Source: an uncultured Pedobacter sp. (GTDB taxonomy: Bacteria; Bacteroidota; Bacteroidia; Sphingobacteriales; Sphingobacteriaceae). From it: 20,566 bases of DNA. This document shows, in pieces, positions 1 to 8,437 of this stretch (positions are counted from its first letter, which is position 1; each line of letters starts with the position of its first letter). The DNA lies in NCBI RefSeq assembly GCF_946479715.1, contig NZ_CAMLHF010000093.1:1-20566 (forward strand), written 5' to 3'. The position numbers and the translations under genes were made by a program. Under the pieces are notes generated by a model. That model had not been told where the DNA came from and did no database searches. It worked only from the letters and a program-made list of their open reading frames with translations.

Positions 1-899
1 ACATCAATCACAACAGAATTGGGTTTCATTCGGGTTACGGTTTCCTCCATTACAATGCATGGGCTTCTTCCGTGAGTTGCTCTGATGGCGCCAATGACAA
101 CATCGCAGGTAGTGATTGCTTTGCCAAGAACTATAGGCTGCATTACAGAGGTGAATACCCGGCTTCCCAGGTTATTTTGAAGGCGTCTTAAGCGATAAAT
201 AGAGCTATCGAATACTTTTACCTCCGCACCCAGCGCAAGGGCTGTACGGGCAGCATATTCTCCAACGGTTCCTGCGCCAAGAATTACAATCTCGGTTGGC
301 GGAACGCCTGTAAAGCCCCCGAGCATCAGTCCTTTTCCTCCTGTTACGTTGCTGAGGTATTCTGCAGCGATGAAAATAGAGGTAGCCCCAACAATTTCGC
401 TCATTGCACGTACTACGCTTAGAATATTTCCTTCATCTCTAAGGTTTTCAAAGCAGATGGCATTAATTTTCTTATTAAGAAGTGCTTTTAGATAGGTTTC
501 TTTTAGTCCGCCCATTTGAAGCGCCGATATTAAAGTCTGCCCTTTGTGCATGAGGGCAACCTCTTCTAACGTTGGGGGGGCTATTTTAACCAATATATCA
601 GCATTAAATACATCTTTTTTATTAAAAGAGATGATCGCACCCTGTTCGCTATGGTCGTTATCGGAAAAATTTGAACCCACCCCCGCACCGGTTTCAATTA
701 TAACTTTATGCCCATTGTTAACCAAGAGGGCAACAGATAAAGGAGTCAGGGCAATTCGGTTTTCCTGGAATGAGATTTCTTTTGGAATGCCAATATACAA
801 ACTATTGCTTTTCTGACTGGTTTCTGACATTGTCTCTTTGGGTTGTAAAAGCCCTTTTTGAGCAATTGAGGCCATACCTTCGCGTAATCCTGTAGCCAT
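1..899 (-). CDS. ald: Alanine dehydrogenase family protein (N-terminal ~299 residues; runs off the left edge)
   Basis: The family oxidatively deaminates L-alanine to pyruvate with NAD+ in the cytoplasm. The reading frame opens at the ATG at 899-897 and is still open at base 1. After a roughly 34-residue N-terminal extension comes the family start IGIPKEISFQENRIALTP, with the substrate-binding Arg at R48. The Lys equivalent to Mycobacterium Ald K75 is K105 (LVKIAPP). The Rossmann glycines are in LGAGTVGEYAAR (about 207-218), and MKPNSVVIDV lies at the edge. The position of the catalytic His (H96 in mycobacterial Ald) is Gln, Q128 (TLISALQMG). Alternative starts are M9 and M24; M1 is preferred because, as I recall, Bacteroidota relatives carry a similar extension. 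The gene follows tsaE by 65 bp and probably shares its transcript. It could instead be a transhydrogenase-alpha-like or non-catalytic relative, so the family is sure but the activity is less so. Confidence 0.85.
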   Translation of the reverse strand, partial: MATGLREGMASIAQKGLLQPKETMSETSQKSNSLYIGIPKEISFQENRIALTPLSVALLVNNGHKVIIETGAGVGSNFSDNDHSEQGAIISFNKKDVFNADILVKIAPPTLEEVALMHKGQTLISALQMGGLKETYLKALLNKKINAICFENLRDEGNILSVVRAMSEIVGATSIFIAAEYLSNVTGGKGLMLGGFTGVPPTEIVILGAGTVGEYAARTALALGAEVKVFDSSIYRLRRLQNNLGSRVFTSVMQPIVLGKAITTCDVVIGAIRATHGRSPCIVMEETVTRMKPNSVVID

Positions 900-964
900 A
901 TTTGTTTATGTGATATTTTAGCTTGAAATTAAGAAAAATAACCTAAAAATAAGGGTTTGCCATT

Positions 965-1381
965 TTATATTTTATTGATGGACAGTACCCTCTCATTTTC
1001 ACCTAACATTTTGATCTCAACTTTAATATAGTGCTCCGGTAAAAGTTCCTCAACTTTTTCAGGCCATTCGATAAAGCAGGTGTTTCCTGAAAAAAAATAC
1101 TCCTCGTAGCCAATATCGTATGCCTCCTGGAGGTTTTTAATACGATAGAAATCAAAATGATAAAAGGTATTGCCTTTTCCCTCGTATTCGTTTACAATGG
1201 AGAAGGTTGGACTGGAAACCAGTTCTTTTACGCCAAGCGCCTTTGCTATGACTTTAATAAAAGTTGTTTTTCCAGCCCCCATGTCTCCTTCAAAAACAAA
1301 TATTTTTTCAGTTCCGGCAAAATCTAACAGGGCAATAGCGGCTTGATCTAAATCAGATAAGCTGTTTACATTAATATTCAT
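965..1381 (-). CDS. tsaE: tRNA threonylcarbamoyladenosine biosynthesis ATPase TsaE
   Basis: TsaE is the ATPase that works with TsaB and TsaD to place the threonylcarbamoyl group on A37 of ANN-decoding tRNAs, in the cytoplasm. The 138 residues are normal for the family. Visible motifs are the P-loop EGDMGAGKTTFIK (K38), the switch-like SSPTFSIVNEY (57-66), HFDFYR with D77, and the family signature IEWPE (104-108). The start ATG at 1381 lies two bases after the porX stop, so the two genes are almost certainly co-transcribed and possibly translationally coupled. The ald-like gene follows downstream. Nothing is missing compared with known TsaE proteins. Confidence 0.96.
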   Translation of the reverse strand: MNINVNSLSDLDQAAIALLDFAGTEKIFVFEGDMGAGKTTFIKVIAKALGVKELVSSPTFSIVNEYEGKGNTFYHFDFYRIKNLQEAYDIGYEEYFFSGNTCFIEWPEKVEELLPEHYIKVEIKMLGENERVLSINKI

Positions 1382-1383
1382 TA

Positions 1384-2937
1384 CTATCTTGAACTGTATG
1401 TGGCAATTGGTATAATCATCTCTTCTAATGAAATACCTCCATGCTGGAAGGTTTCATTGTAATAATTTACGAATTGGTTATAGTTGTTCTGGTAAACAAA
1501 ATAACGGTCTTCTTTTGCAAAGATATAATTGGAGCTAATATTAATTTTTGGCAACTGGGCCTCATGAGGGTTTTTAATAAGGAAAACCTCTTTTGCATTA
1601 AAATTAAGGTTGCGCCCTTGCTTGTATCGAAGATTTGTATTAGTATTTCGATCGCCAATAACCTTGCTTGGATGTTTTACCCTTATTGTTCCATGGTCTG
1701 TAGTAATGATCAGCTTAACATTTTTCTGAGAGATTTTTTTCAAAAGATCCATTAATGGAGAATGCTCAAACCATGACAGGGTTAGTGAACGGTAGGCGGC
1801 ATCATCGTTAGCCAGCTCACGAATCATCTGCATGTCTGTTCTGGCATGCGATAGCATATCAACAAAGTTATATACAATAGCGTTAAACTCGTTTTGCAGC
1901 AAATTGTTTACTTGCTCATTAAGGGCCTTCCCATCGTCGTAAGTTAATATTTTGTTGTAGCTGAATTTACAATCTTTACGCAAACTGCGCTTAATCTGAT
2001 CTGCCAAAAAGGCGCCTTCGTGCATATTTTTTCCGCCTTCATCATCGTCGTTTTGCCATAATCCGGGAAAGCGTTTTTCCATCTCCAGCGGCATTAGTCC
2101 GGAAAATATTGAATTACGTGCATATTGGGTTGCTGTAGGTAAGATGCTCGAATACGTATCTTCCTCGTCCAAACGAAAATGTTCGGTAATCAGAGGATTA
2201 ATAATCCGCCATTGATCGTACCTTAAATTATCGATAAGGATAAAAAAGACAGGAACGTTGTTATTAATTAAAGGGAATGCCTTTTTCTTTAATAACTCGT
2301 TTGAAAGCAATGGCGCTTTGCCTTTGCCATTGACCCAGCCTAAGTAATGGTCTTCAATGAATTTTGAGAATTGCATGTTTGCTTCTGACTTTTGCATTGT
2401 CAGAATCTCGTGCATTTGCGGGTCATCAAGTTTCTCCAGCTCTAGTTCCCAAAAGACTAATTTTTTATAAACATCTACCCACTCTTCATAGCTTAACTTA
2501 TCATTTAAAGTCATTCCCAAACGCCTAAAGTCCTGTTGATAGGCCATAGAAGTTCTTTCGCTTACAAGGCGTTTATTGTCTATTATTTTCTTTATGGTTA
2601 ATAAAACCTGCTTCGGGTTAACGGGCTTAATAAGGTAGTCATCTATTTTAGACCCAATGGCATCTTCCATCAGGTTTTCTTCTTCGCTTTTGGTAATTAG
2701 TACAACCGGGACATCATTTCTAATGTTTTTTATTGCGGTAAGTGTTTCCAGACCACTCATGCCAGGCATGTTTTCGTCAAGAAAAACCAGATCAAAGTGT
2801 TCTTTACCAAATGCTTCAAGGGCATCGTTACCGTTGGTGTATGTGGTAACATGGTATCCTTTTTCGTTTAACAGTAATATATGTGGTTTTAATAAGTTAA
2901 TCTCATCGTCGGCCCATAGAATCTTGGTTTCCTGCAT
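1384..2937 (-). CDS. porX: PorX-type response regulator with C-terminal PglZ/alkaline-phosphatase-fold domain
   Basis: PorX partners with the histidine kinase PorY to control type IX secretion genes in Bacteroidota. Its C-terminal PglZ domain has been reported to hydrolyse oligonucleotides. The 517 residues match that architecture. Residues 1-120 form a receiver domain with acidic pair D10/D11, phospho-acceptor D54 (VFLDENMPG), T82 and K104 (DYLIKPV). A helical linker follows, then a phosphatase-fold domain from about 225 with FILIDNLRYDQW (D236), the probable nucleophile Thr in LPTATQYARNS (T270), the ligand-rich DMLSHARTD and the metal motif ITTDHGTIRVKHP. No DNA-binding domain is visible, as expected for PorX. 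It is first in the porX-tsaE-ald run and is transcribed away from the HD phosphohydrolase across a roughly 100 bp region. A clear TAnnTTTG promoter was not found upstream. Confidence 0.95.
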   Translation of the reverse strand: MQETKILWADDEINLLKPHILLLNEKGYHVTTYTNGNDALEAFGKEHFDLVFLDENMPGMSGLETLTAIKNIRNDVPVVLITKSEEENLMEDAIGSKIDDYLIKPVNPKQVLLTIKKIIDNKRLVSERTSMAYQQDFRRLGMTLNDKLSYEEWVDVYKKLVFWELELEKLDDPQMHEILTMQKSEANMQFSKFIEDHYLGWVNGKGKAPLLSNELLKKKAFPLINNNVPVFFILIDNLRYDQWRIINPLITEHFRLDEEDTYSSILPTATQYARNSIFSGLMPLEMEKRFPGLWQNDDDEGGKNMHEGAFLADQIKRSLRKDCKFSYNKILTYDDGKALNEQVNNLLQNEFNAIVYNFVDMLSHARTDMQMIRELANDDAAYRSLTLSWFEHSPLMDLLKKISQKNVKLIITTDHGTIRVKHPSKVIGDRNTNTNLRYKQGRNLNFNAKEVFLIKNPHEAQLPKINISSNYIFAKEDRYFVYQNNYNQFVNYYNETFQHGGISLEEMIIPIATYSSR

Positions 2938-3041
2938 TATTGTATTTATATAATGTGAATTAATTTGTCAAAAAGAGACTGCGTCTTTCTTACTATGGAT
3001 AAAAATAGCAATTTTTGTACCGTATAATTTATTTTTTAGGA

Positions 3042-4265
3042 TTGAACAAAAAGAAAATAATAAATGATCCTGTTTATGGTTTCATAAATATTCCTTCAGA
3101 AATAGTATTTGATCTCATCTCTCATCCTTATTTTCAAAGGCTGAGGTATATAAAGCAATTGGGAATGACCCATTTGGTATATCCGGGGGCATTGCATACC
3201 CGATTTCACCATGCTTTAGGAGCAATGCATCTGATGGGATTGGCTATTGAAATTTTAAGAAGCAAAGGGCATGAGATTAATAGGGAGGAAGAAGAGGCTG
3301 CCACAATTGCCATCTTACTACATGACATAGGGCATGGACCTTTTTCGCATGCGCTTGAATATTCGTTAGTTAACGGCATAAAGCACGAAGACATATCCAT
3401 GCTCGTTATGGAGAAGCTTAATGCAGAGTTTGACGGAAGATTAACTCCGGCAATTAATATTTTTAAAGGCAAATACCACAAGAACTTTCTGGCTCAACTC
3501 GTTTCCGGCCAACTGGATCTTGACAGAATGGATTACCTGAACCGGGATAGTTTTTTTACCGGAGTAAGCGAAGGCGTAATTAGTTTTGACCGAATCATTA
3601 AGATGTTTAACGTGCTGGACGATAACCTGGTAATTGAAGAAAAGGGGATTTATTCGATAGAGAACTTCTTGATTTCGAGAAGGCTTATGTATTGGCAGGT
3701 TTATTTGCATAAAACGGTTATTGCAGGAGAAATGGTGCTGGTGAAGATTTTGAAACGCGCAAAGGAACTTGCAGTTCGGGGAGAAGCTCTTTTTGCAACA
3801 CCGGCGCTTCAACATTTTTTAATAAATGACGTTACAGAGACAAGTTTCTTTTCTGAAGAGATTCATTTATCTATGTTCGTCCAACTTGATGATCAGGACA
3901 TTTTTGCTTCCATTAAAGTTTGGCGTGACCATCCGGACAGGATATTAGCCCAATTGTGTAAAATGCTTACCAATAGGAATCTTTATAAAGTTGAAATTAC
4001 AAATGATGCTCCAGATCAGAACAGAGTAGATGTGCTTAAGGAGAACACAGCAGAATTTCTAAAACTTAGTAATGATGAAGTGTCCTTTTTTGTTTTTACA
4101 GATGTAATAAGAAATAGGGCATATGATGCCGGAAACAGCAATATTAATATCCTATTAAAAAACAATATCATAATTGATATTGCAAAAGCATCAGATTTAT
4201 CTAACTTAGAATCTTTAGACAAAACAGTGAAAAAGCACATACTTTGCTACCCGAGAATTATTTAG
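3042..4265 (+). CDS. HD-domain metal-dependent phosphohydrolase (COG1078, dNTPase-like)
   Basis: The protein belongs to the SAMHD1-like HD family; some bacterial members hydrolyse dNTPs, but the substrate here is unknown. The metal site is complete: Arg-His-His in HTRFHHALGAMH, the HD pair in LLHDIGHGPFSH, and the distal Asp in QLDLDRMDYLNRDSF. A C-terminal region of about 200 residues follows, as in other COG1078 proteins. There is no in-frame ATG near the front and a TAG lies at 3006-3008, so the start must be a TTG, at 3042 or 3015. I chose 3042 (LNKKKIINDPVYGF, 407 aa) because homologues tend to begin there and because a -7-like AATTTTTG at 3010-3017 would put transcription start after 3015. 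The gene diverges from porX and precedes lpxD by 119 bp. Confidence 0.9.
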   Translation: MNKKKIINDPVYGFINIPSEIVFDLISHPYFQRLRYIKQLGMTHLVYPGALHTRFHHALGAMHLMGLAIEILRSKGHEINREEEEAATIAILLHDIGHGPFSHALEYSLVNGIKHEDISMLVMEKLNAEFDGRLTPAINIFKGKYHKNFLAQLVSGQLDLDRMDYLNRDSFFTGVSEGVISFDRIIKMFNVLDDNLVIEEKGIYSIENFLISRRLMYWQVYLHKTVIAGEMVLVKILKRAKELAVRGEALFATPALQHFLINDVTETSFFSEEIHLSMFVQLDDQDIFASIKVWRDHPDRILAQLCKMLTNRNLYKVEITNDAPDQNRVDVLKENTAEFLKLSNDEVSFFVFTDVIRNRAYDAGNSNINILLKNNIIIDIAKASDLSNLESLDKTVKKHILCYPRII

Positions 4266-4333
4266 CATATTTTAACAAAATAATTAATTTTTAATCCCGT
4301 TTTTAGTTTCTTAATCTAAGATGGAATTATAAT

Positions 4334-4347
4334 AACCTAAATAGGTT
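4334..4347. promoter_or_regulatory. Palindrome just upstream of the lpxD promoter (possible operator)
   Basis: AACCTA and TAGGTT form a perfect 6-bp inverted repeat separated by AA. It ends two bases before the -33 element of the predicted lpxD promoter, a place where an activator or repressor could act. No known regulator motif is recognised, and an AT-rich palindrome of this size can occur by chance. Confidence 0.35.
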
Positions 4348-4349
4348 TA

Positions 4350-4380
4350 TTTGTTCATATCAATTTAACATATAACTTTG
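4350..4380 (+). promoter_or_regulatory. Bacteroidota-type promoter for the lpxD operon
   Basis: TTTG at 4350-4353 is followed, after exactly 19 bases, by TAACTTTG at 4373-4380. This matches the Bacteroidota primary sigma consensus TTTG-N19-TAnnTTTG. Transcription should start about 4-8 bases after the last G, which is at or next to the lpxD ATG at 4385, so the transcript would be leaderless or nearly so. Confidence 0.75.
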
Positions 4381-4384
4381 TAAA

Positions 4385-5461
4385 ATGCAATTTACTGCCA
4401 AGCAGATAAGCGAATTTATAAATGGCACCATTGAGGGCGACGAAAATGTAAAAGTCGAAGAGCTTTCTAAGATAGAAGATGGCAAGCCGGGATCTTTATG
4501 CTTTTTGTCCAATCCGAAATACGAGAACTATTTATATTCTACGAATGCCTCTGTAGTTATTGTTAGTCAAGATTTTTTGCCAGCACAGGCTGTAAAAAGC
4601 ACCTTAATTAAGGTTGCAGACCCTTACAGCGCATTTTCTGTGTTGTTAGACAGGTATAATGAAGTGATTAGTCAGGTTAATGACTCATCAGGAATTGAAC
4701 AGCCATCCTTTGTTCATCCAAGTGCAAAATTGGGCAAAAATGTCTTTATAGCAGCCTTTTCTTATATCGCAGAAAACGTAGAAATAGGAGATAACTCGAA
4801 AATACTTGCTCAGGTTTATGTGGGCCCTGATACCAAAATCGGAACGGGATGCACGCTTTTTCCGGGAGTAAAGATTTATAACCGATCAGTTATCGGTGAC
4901 AGGGTTTTTATACACGCAAACACTGTAGTAGGAAGCGATGGCTTTGGCTTTGCGCCGCAAGCTGACGGAACCTATTCAAAAATTGCCCAAATTGGCAATG
5001 TAGTTATTGAAGATGATGTTGAGATTGGGGCTAATACTACGATAGATAGGGCAACAATGGGGTCCACTTTCATTAGAAAAGGGGTTAAATTGGATAATCT
5101 GATTCAAATTGCCCACAATGTTGATGTTGGTGAACACAGTGTTGTTGCTGCGCAAACCGGAATTTCAGGAAGTACTAAACTGGGTGAAAAATCCGTTGTT
5201 GGAGGACAAGTTGGTATTGCAGGCCATCTTTCATTAGCCAAGGGAACACAAATTGGCGCACAGGCCGGCATTAACTTTAGTACAACAGAAGAGAACAAAC
5301 AATGGCATGGCAGCCCTGCTCAGCCACTAAGAGATTGGATGCGTGCATCTGTAATATTTAAGCAATTACCTGCTGTTGAAAAAAGAATAGCAGCCTTAGA
5401 AACAACTATCGCACAATTAAAAGCGATAATTGAACAAAACAGTACAATACAAGATAAATAA
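4385..5461 (+). CDS. lpxD: UDP-3-O-(3-hydroxyacyl)glucosamine N-acyltransferase LpxD
   Basis: LpxD adds the N-linked 3-hydroxyacyl chain from acyl-ACP to UDP-3-O-acyl-glucosamine, the third step of lipid A synthesis, in the cytoplasm. The 358 residues start with the family N-terminus ([17 protein letters not shown]), continue through the uridine-binding domain to about 105, then form the left-handed beta-helix of hexapeptide repeats (about 110-310) and end in a helical tail. The catalytic His is H244 in [30 protein letters not shown] (about 177-191) is the usual LpxD insert. The stop codon overlaps the next start as TAATG, so translation with lpxC-fabZ is probably coupled. The start is fixed by homology, since the family begins at this methionine. 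Confidence 0.97.
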   Translation: MQFTAKQISEFINGTIEGDENVKVEELSKIEDGKPGSLCFLSNPKYENYLYSTNASVVIVSQDFLPAQAVKSTLIKVADPYSAFSVLLDRYNEVISQVNDSSGIEQPSFVHPSAKLGKNVFIAAFSYIAENVEIGDNSKILAQVYVGPDTKIGTGCTLFPGVKIYNRSVIGDRVFIHANTVVGSDGFGFAPQADGTYSKIAQIGNVVIEDDVEIGANTTIDRATMGSTFIRKGVKLDNLIQIAHNVDVGEHSVVAAQTGISGSTKLGEKSVVGGQVGIAGHLSLAKGTQIGAQAGINFSTTEENKQWHGSPAQPLRDWMRASVIFKQLPAVEKRIAALETTIAQLKAIIEQNSTIQDK

Positions 5462-6873
5462 TGAACGTTAAGCAAAAGACCATTAAAAGCGAAGTTTCCG
5501 TAAAAGGGGTAGGCCTGCATACCGGAGCAAATGTTACATTAACTTTTTGTCCCGCACCTGAAAATCATGGATTTAAATTCCAAAGAATAGATTTACCGGG
5601 AGCGCCAATAGTTGATGCAGATTGTGATAATGTTACTGATACTGCCAGAGGAACTACTATTTCTCAGAATGGCGCAAGTGTAAGTACCGTTGAGCATGTA
5701 ATGGCGTCGCTTGTAGGGATGGATCTGGATAATGTGCTTATGAAAGTGGATGGTCCGGAAACGCCAATTATGGATGGCAGTGCAATCCTATTCTTAGAGG
5801 CACTGGAAGCAGCGGGAATACAGCAACAAGAGATTGATCGTGAGTACTTTCAAATACCACATAATATAACTTATACAGAACCTGACAGAAAAGTTGAGAT
5901 TGTAGCAATGCCGCTTGACGACTATAGGTTTACCTGTATGATAGACTATAATTCGCCTGTTCTGGGAAGTCAGCATGCAGGCATTTCAAGTATTGCTGAA
6001 TTCAGAAAAGAAATTGCATCGTGCAGAACTTTTTGCTTTTTACATGAACTTGAATATCAGTTGCAAAATAACCTGATTAAAGGAGGCGATTTAAATAATG
6101 CCATAGTTATTGTAGATAAAGAGGTTACTAAGGAAGAGCTTGACCATTTGGCCACTATTTTTAATAGAAAGGCCATAGAGGTTGCGCCTCAGGGAATCTT
6201 GAATAACATGGAATTAAGGTATCAAAATGAGCCTGCTCGACATAAGTTATTGGATATGATTGGTGATCTTGCGCTTGTTGGGGTACATTTAAAGGGCCAT
6301 ATTATGGCTGCCCGTCCAGGCCACGCAGCAAATGTTGCCTTTGCAAAGAAGATTAAAGCAGCAATCAAAAAAGAAAAAAACAAAAAGGTACAGCACGTTT
6401 ATGACCCATCGGTAAAACCACTTTACGACGTGGTTCAAATCATGGATATTTTACCTCACAGACAGCCTTTCTTGTTTATCGATAAAATATTGGAACTTTC
6501 TAAAACACATGTTGTTGGCGTTAAGAATGTTACCATGAATGAAGAATTTTTTAAAGGACATTTCCCTGGAGCACCAGTGTTCCCGGGAGTAATTCAAATT
6601 GAGGCAATGGCACAGACCGGAGGTATTTTGGTTTTAAGCACAGTTCCCGATCCAAGAAATTACCTTACCTTGTTTTTAAAAATAGATAATGTACGCTTTA
6701 GGGCTCAGGTATCGCCAGGCGATACTATTGTTTTCAGATGCGATTTGATGGAACCAATCAGAAGGGGAATTGCCCAGATGAAGGGCGTCGGAATGGTTGG
6801 AGGCAAGGTAGTTGTGGAAGCAGAGATGATGGCACAAATTGTAAAAGTAAAAGATAGCGAACCAGTAGCATGA
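5461..6873 (+). CDS. lpxC-fabZ: Bifunctional UDP-3-O-acyl-GlcNAc deacetylase / (3R)-hydroxyacyl-ACP dehydratase (LpxC-FabZ fusion)
   Basis: The N-terminal half (about 1-300) is the zinc deacetylase LpxC, the committed step of lipid A synthesis. Ligands are visible as H79 (TVEHVMASL), H261 and D265 (HKLLDMIGDL), and the catalytic His H288 (ARPGHAANVAF). A lysine-rich linker (about 303-310) leads to FabZ (about 320-470), which dehydrates 3-hydroxyacyl-ACP in fatty acid elongation. Its catalytic pair is H367 (FKGHFPGAPVFPG) and E381 (IQIEAMAQ). The fusion is a known Bacteroidota trait and joins two enzymes that compete for 3-hydroxyacyl-ACP. Total length is 470 aa. It overlaps lpxD by one base (TAATG) and lpxA by four (ATGA). 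Confidence 0.97.
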   Translation: MNVKQKTIKSEVSVKGVGLHTGANVTLTFCPAPENHGFKFQRIDLPGAPIVDADCDNVTDTARGTTISQNGASVSTVEHVMASLVGMDLDNVLMKVDGPETPIMDGSAILFLEALEAAGIQQQEIDREYFQIPHNITYTEPDRKVEIVAMPLDDYRFTCMIDYNSPVLGSQHAGISSIAEFRKEIASCRTFCFLHELEYQLQNNLIKGGDLNNAIVIVDKEVTKEELDHLATIFNRKAIEVAPQGILNNMELRYQNEPARHKLLDMIGDLALVGVHLKGHIMAARPGHAANVAFAKKIKAAIKKEKNKKVQHVYDPSVKPLYDVVQIMDILPHRQPFLFIDKILELSKTHVVGVKNVTMNEEFFKGHFPGAPVFPGVIQIEAMAQTGGILVLSTVPDPRNYLTLFLKIDNVRFRAQVSPGDTIVFRCDLMEPIRRGIAQMKGVGMVGGKVVVEAEMMAQIVKVKDSEPVA

Positions 6874-7655
6874 TACAACCCCTAGCGTATATACACCCTC
6901 AGGCAAAAATTGCCGATAATGTGGTAATAGAGCCTTTTGCAGTGATACATAAGGACGTAGAGATTGGTGAGGGAACCTGGATAGGTTCTAACGTAGTCAT
7001 TATGGATGGGGCGCGTATTGGAAAAAACTGCCGGGTTTTTCCGGGCTCAGTAATTTCTGGTGTGCCTCAGGATTTAAAGTTTGCCGGCGAGGTAACCACA
7101 GCTGAGATTGGAGACAATACCACCATCAGAGAGTGTGTGACTATAAACAGAGGCACAAAAGACAAATGGAAGACCGTAATAGGTAGTAATTGCCTTATAC
7201 AAGCATATTCTCACATCGCTCATGACTGTGAAGTTGGAGATTACTGCATTTTTTCAAATAGTACCACCCTGGCAGGCCACATTACCATTGGTAATTATGT
7301 AGTACTGGCAGGATTAGTGGCTATCCATCAATTTGTAAAAGTTGGTGCCCATGCCTTTGTTACCGGCGGTTCCCTGGTAAGAAAAGATGTTCCGCCTTAC
7401 GTTAAAGCAGCAAGAGAGCCGCTTTCGTATGCAGGAATTAACTCAGTAGGTTTGAGAAGAAGAGGCTTTTCTTCTGAAAAGATTAACGAGATACAGGAGA
7501 TCTATAGGGTTTTATTTGTGAAACATAATAACGTTACTAAAGCGTTGGATATGATTGAAGCAGAATTTAAGCCAACAGAAATTCGTGATGAAATAGTTGA
7601 TTTTATTAGAAACTCAAACAGGGGTGTGATGAAGGGCTTTGGCTCTGGAAGCTAA
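6870..7655 (+). CDS. lpxA: Acyl-[ACP]-UDP-N-acetylglucosamine O-acyltransferase LpxA
   Basis: LpxA transfers a 3-hydroxyacyl chain from ACP to the 3-OH of UDP-GlcNAc, the first and reversible step of lipid A synthesis. The 261 residues equal the usual length. Hexapeptide repeats fill residues about 4-190. The catalytic His is H118 in SHIAHDCEVGDYC, equivalent to E. coli H125. The family strings GVPQDLKFAGE and TINRGTKDK are present, followed by the C-terminal helical domain from about 190 with LRRRGFSSEKI. The start codon sits inside the lpxC-fabZ stop (ATGA), so its expression should follow that gene. Confidence 0.98.
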   Translation: MIQPLAYIHPQAKIADNVVIEPFAVIHKDVEIGEGTWIGSNVVIMDGARIGKNCRVFPGSVISGVPQDLKFAGEVTTAEIGDNTTIRECVTINRGTKDKWKTVIGSNCLIQAYSHIAHDCEVGDYCIFSNSTTLAGHITIGNYVVLAGLVAIHQFVKVGAHAFVTGGSLVRKDVPPYVKAAREPLSYAGINSVGLRRRGFSSEKINEIQEIYRVLFVKHNNVTKALDMIEAEFKPTEIRDEIVDFIRNSNRGVMKGFGSGS

Positions 7656-7666
7656 TTGATCAATCA

Positions 7667-8281
7667 ATGACAATTACTTTAGAGGACATTGGGCGAAGGT
7701 TTAACCAGGAATGGATTTTTAAGGGAATAAATTATCAATTTAATTCTGGCGGCAAATACGCAATCTTAGGCCCAAATGGCTCTGGAAAATCAACACTTTT
7801 GAGTGTTGTACTGGGAAATTTATCTCCATCTGAGGGCATTATAACCTATAATAATCAGAAGAATATACCTGTTGAGCGAATCTATGAATATATTAGTTTT
7901 GCGGCGCCTTATTTAGATCTGATCGAAGAATTTACGCTACAGGAGACCATCGACTTCCATTTCAAATTTAAGGCACTGCAGAAGGGCTTTGATGAAGAGA
8001 TGGTCCTGGAGCTTCTTGGACTTAAGAAATCACAAGATAAGGCATTAAAACACTTCTCGTCTGGAATGAAACAACGAACCAAGCTTGTGCTGGCATGTTG
8101 TACAGATACGCCAATACTTTTATTGGATGAGCCGACCTCAAACTTAGATAAGCAAGGCGTAGTATGGTATCATGAGTTGATCGCGCGCTTTACGGTTGAC
8201 AGACTTGTAATCGTTGGCTCAAATCAGGAAGCCGAGTATTCGTTTTGTAACCATTTCGTTCAAATAACGGATTATAAATAA
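7667..8281 (+). CDS. Orphan ABC-type ATPase with non-canonical Q-loop and switch region
   Basis: This is a single ABC ATPase domain of 204 aa. The Walker A is GPNGSGKSTLL (35-45, K41), the signature is SSGMKQ (131-136), and the Walker B is ILLLDEPTSNLD with catalytic E155 and an intact D-loop. The Q-loop position reads ISFAAPYL, without Gln. The switch position reads VGSNQEAE, with Asn N186 where most ABC ATPases have His. It begins 11 bases after the lpxA stop and no membrane subunit is nearby, so its partner and substrate cannot be told. I recall similar small ATPases beside lpxA in other Bacteroidota; a role in envelope lipid export or assembly is only a guess from context. No terminator hairpin is seen after it. 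Confidence 0.9.
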   Translation: MTITLEDIGRRFNQEWIFKGINYQFNSGGKYAILGPNGSGKSTLLSVVLGNLSPSEGIITYNNQKNIPVERIYEYISFAAPYLDLIEEFTLQETIDFHFKFKALQKGFDEEMVLELLGLKKSQDKALKHFSSGMKQRTKLVLACCTDTPILLLDEPTSNLDKQGVVWYHELIARFTVDRLVIVGSNQEAEYSFCNHFVQITDYK

Positions 8282-8361
8282 CAAAAATTATATTTGTGAT
8301 AAGTGCAAAAGCGGTCGATTTAAGCATTAAAGAACGATAAAAAAATATTTTTAAATTACTA

Positions 8362-8392
8362 TTGTAGAATTAATAAATAGTTTATACCTTTG
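8362..8392 (+). promoter_or_regulatory. Bacteroidota-type promoter for efp
   Basis: TTG at 8362-8364, a 20-base spacer, then TACCTTTG at 8385-8392. The expected transcription start is near 8397, giving a leader of about 40 bases before the efp ATG at 8438. The same TACCTTTG box with the same 20-base spacing precedes the peroxiredoxin gene. Confidence 0.75.
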
Positions 8393-8437
8393 CGGCACGA
8401 AAAAGAGCCGGTGGTTTAGGCAAAATTTCAGAATAAA

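Noticed and set aside
544..816. Open frame of 90 codons on the plus strand
   Set aside because: It lies opposite the alanine-dehydrogenase-family gene, whose minus-strand translation gives clear conserved motifs.
8289..8296. TATATTTG box just after the ABC ATPase gene
   Set aside because: No TTG at the proper distance, and a full promoter for efp lies further downstream at 8362-8392.
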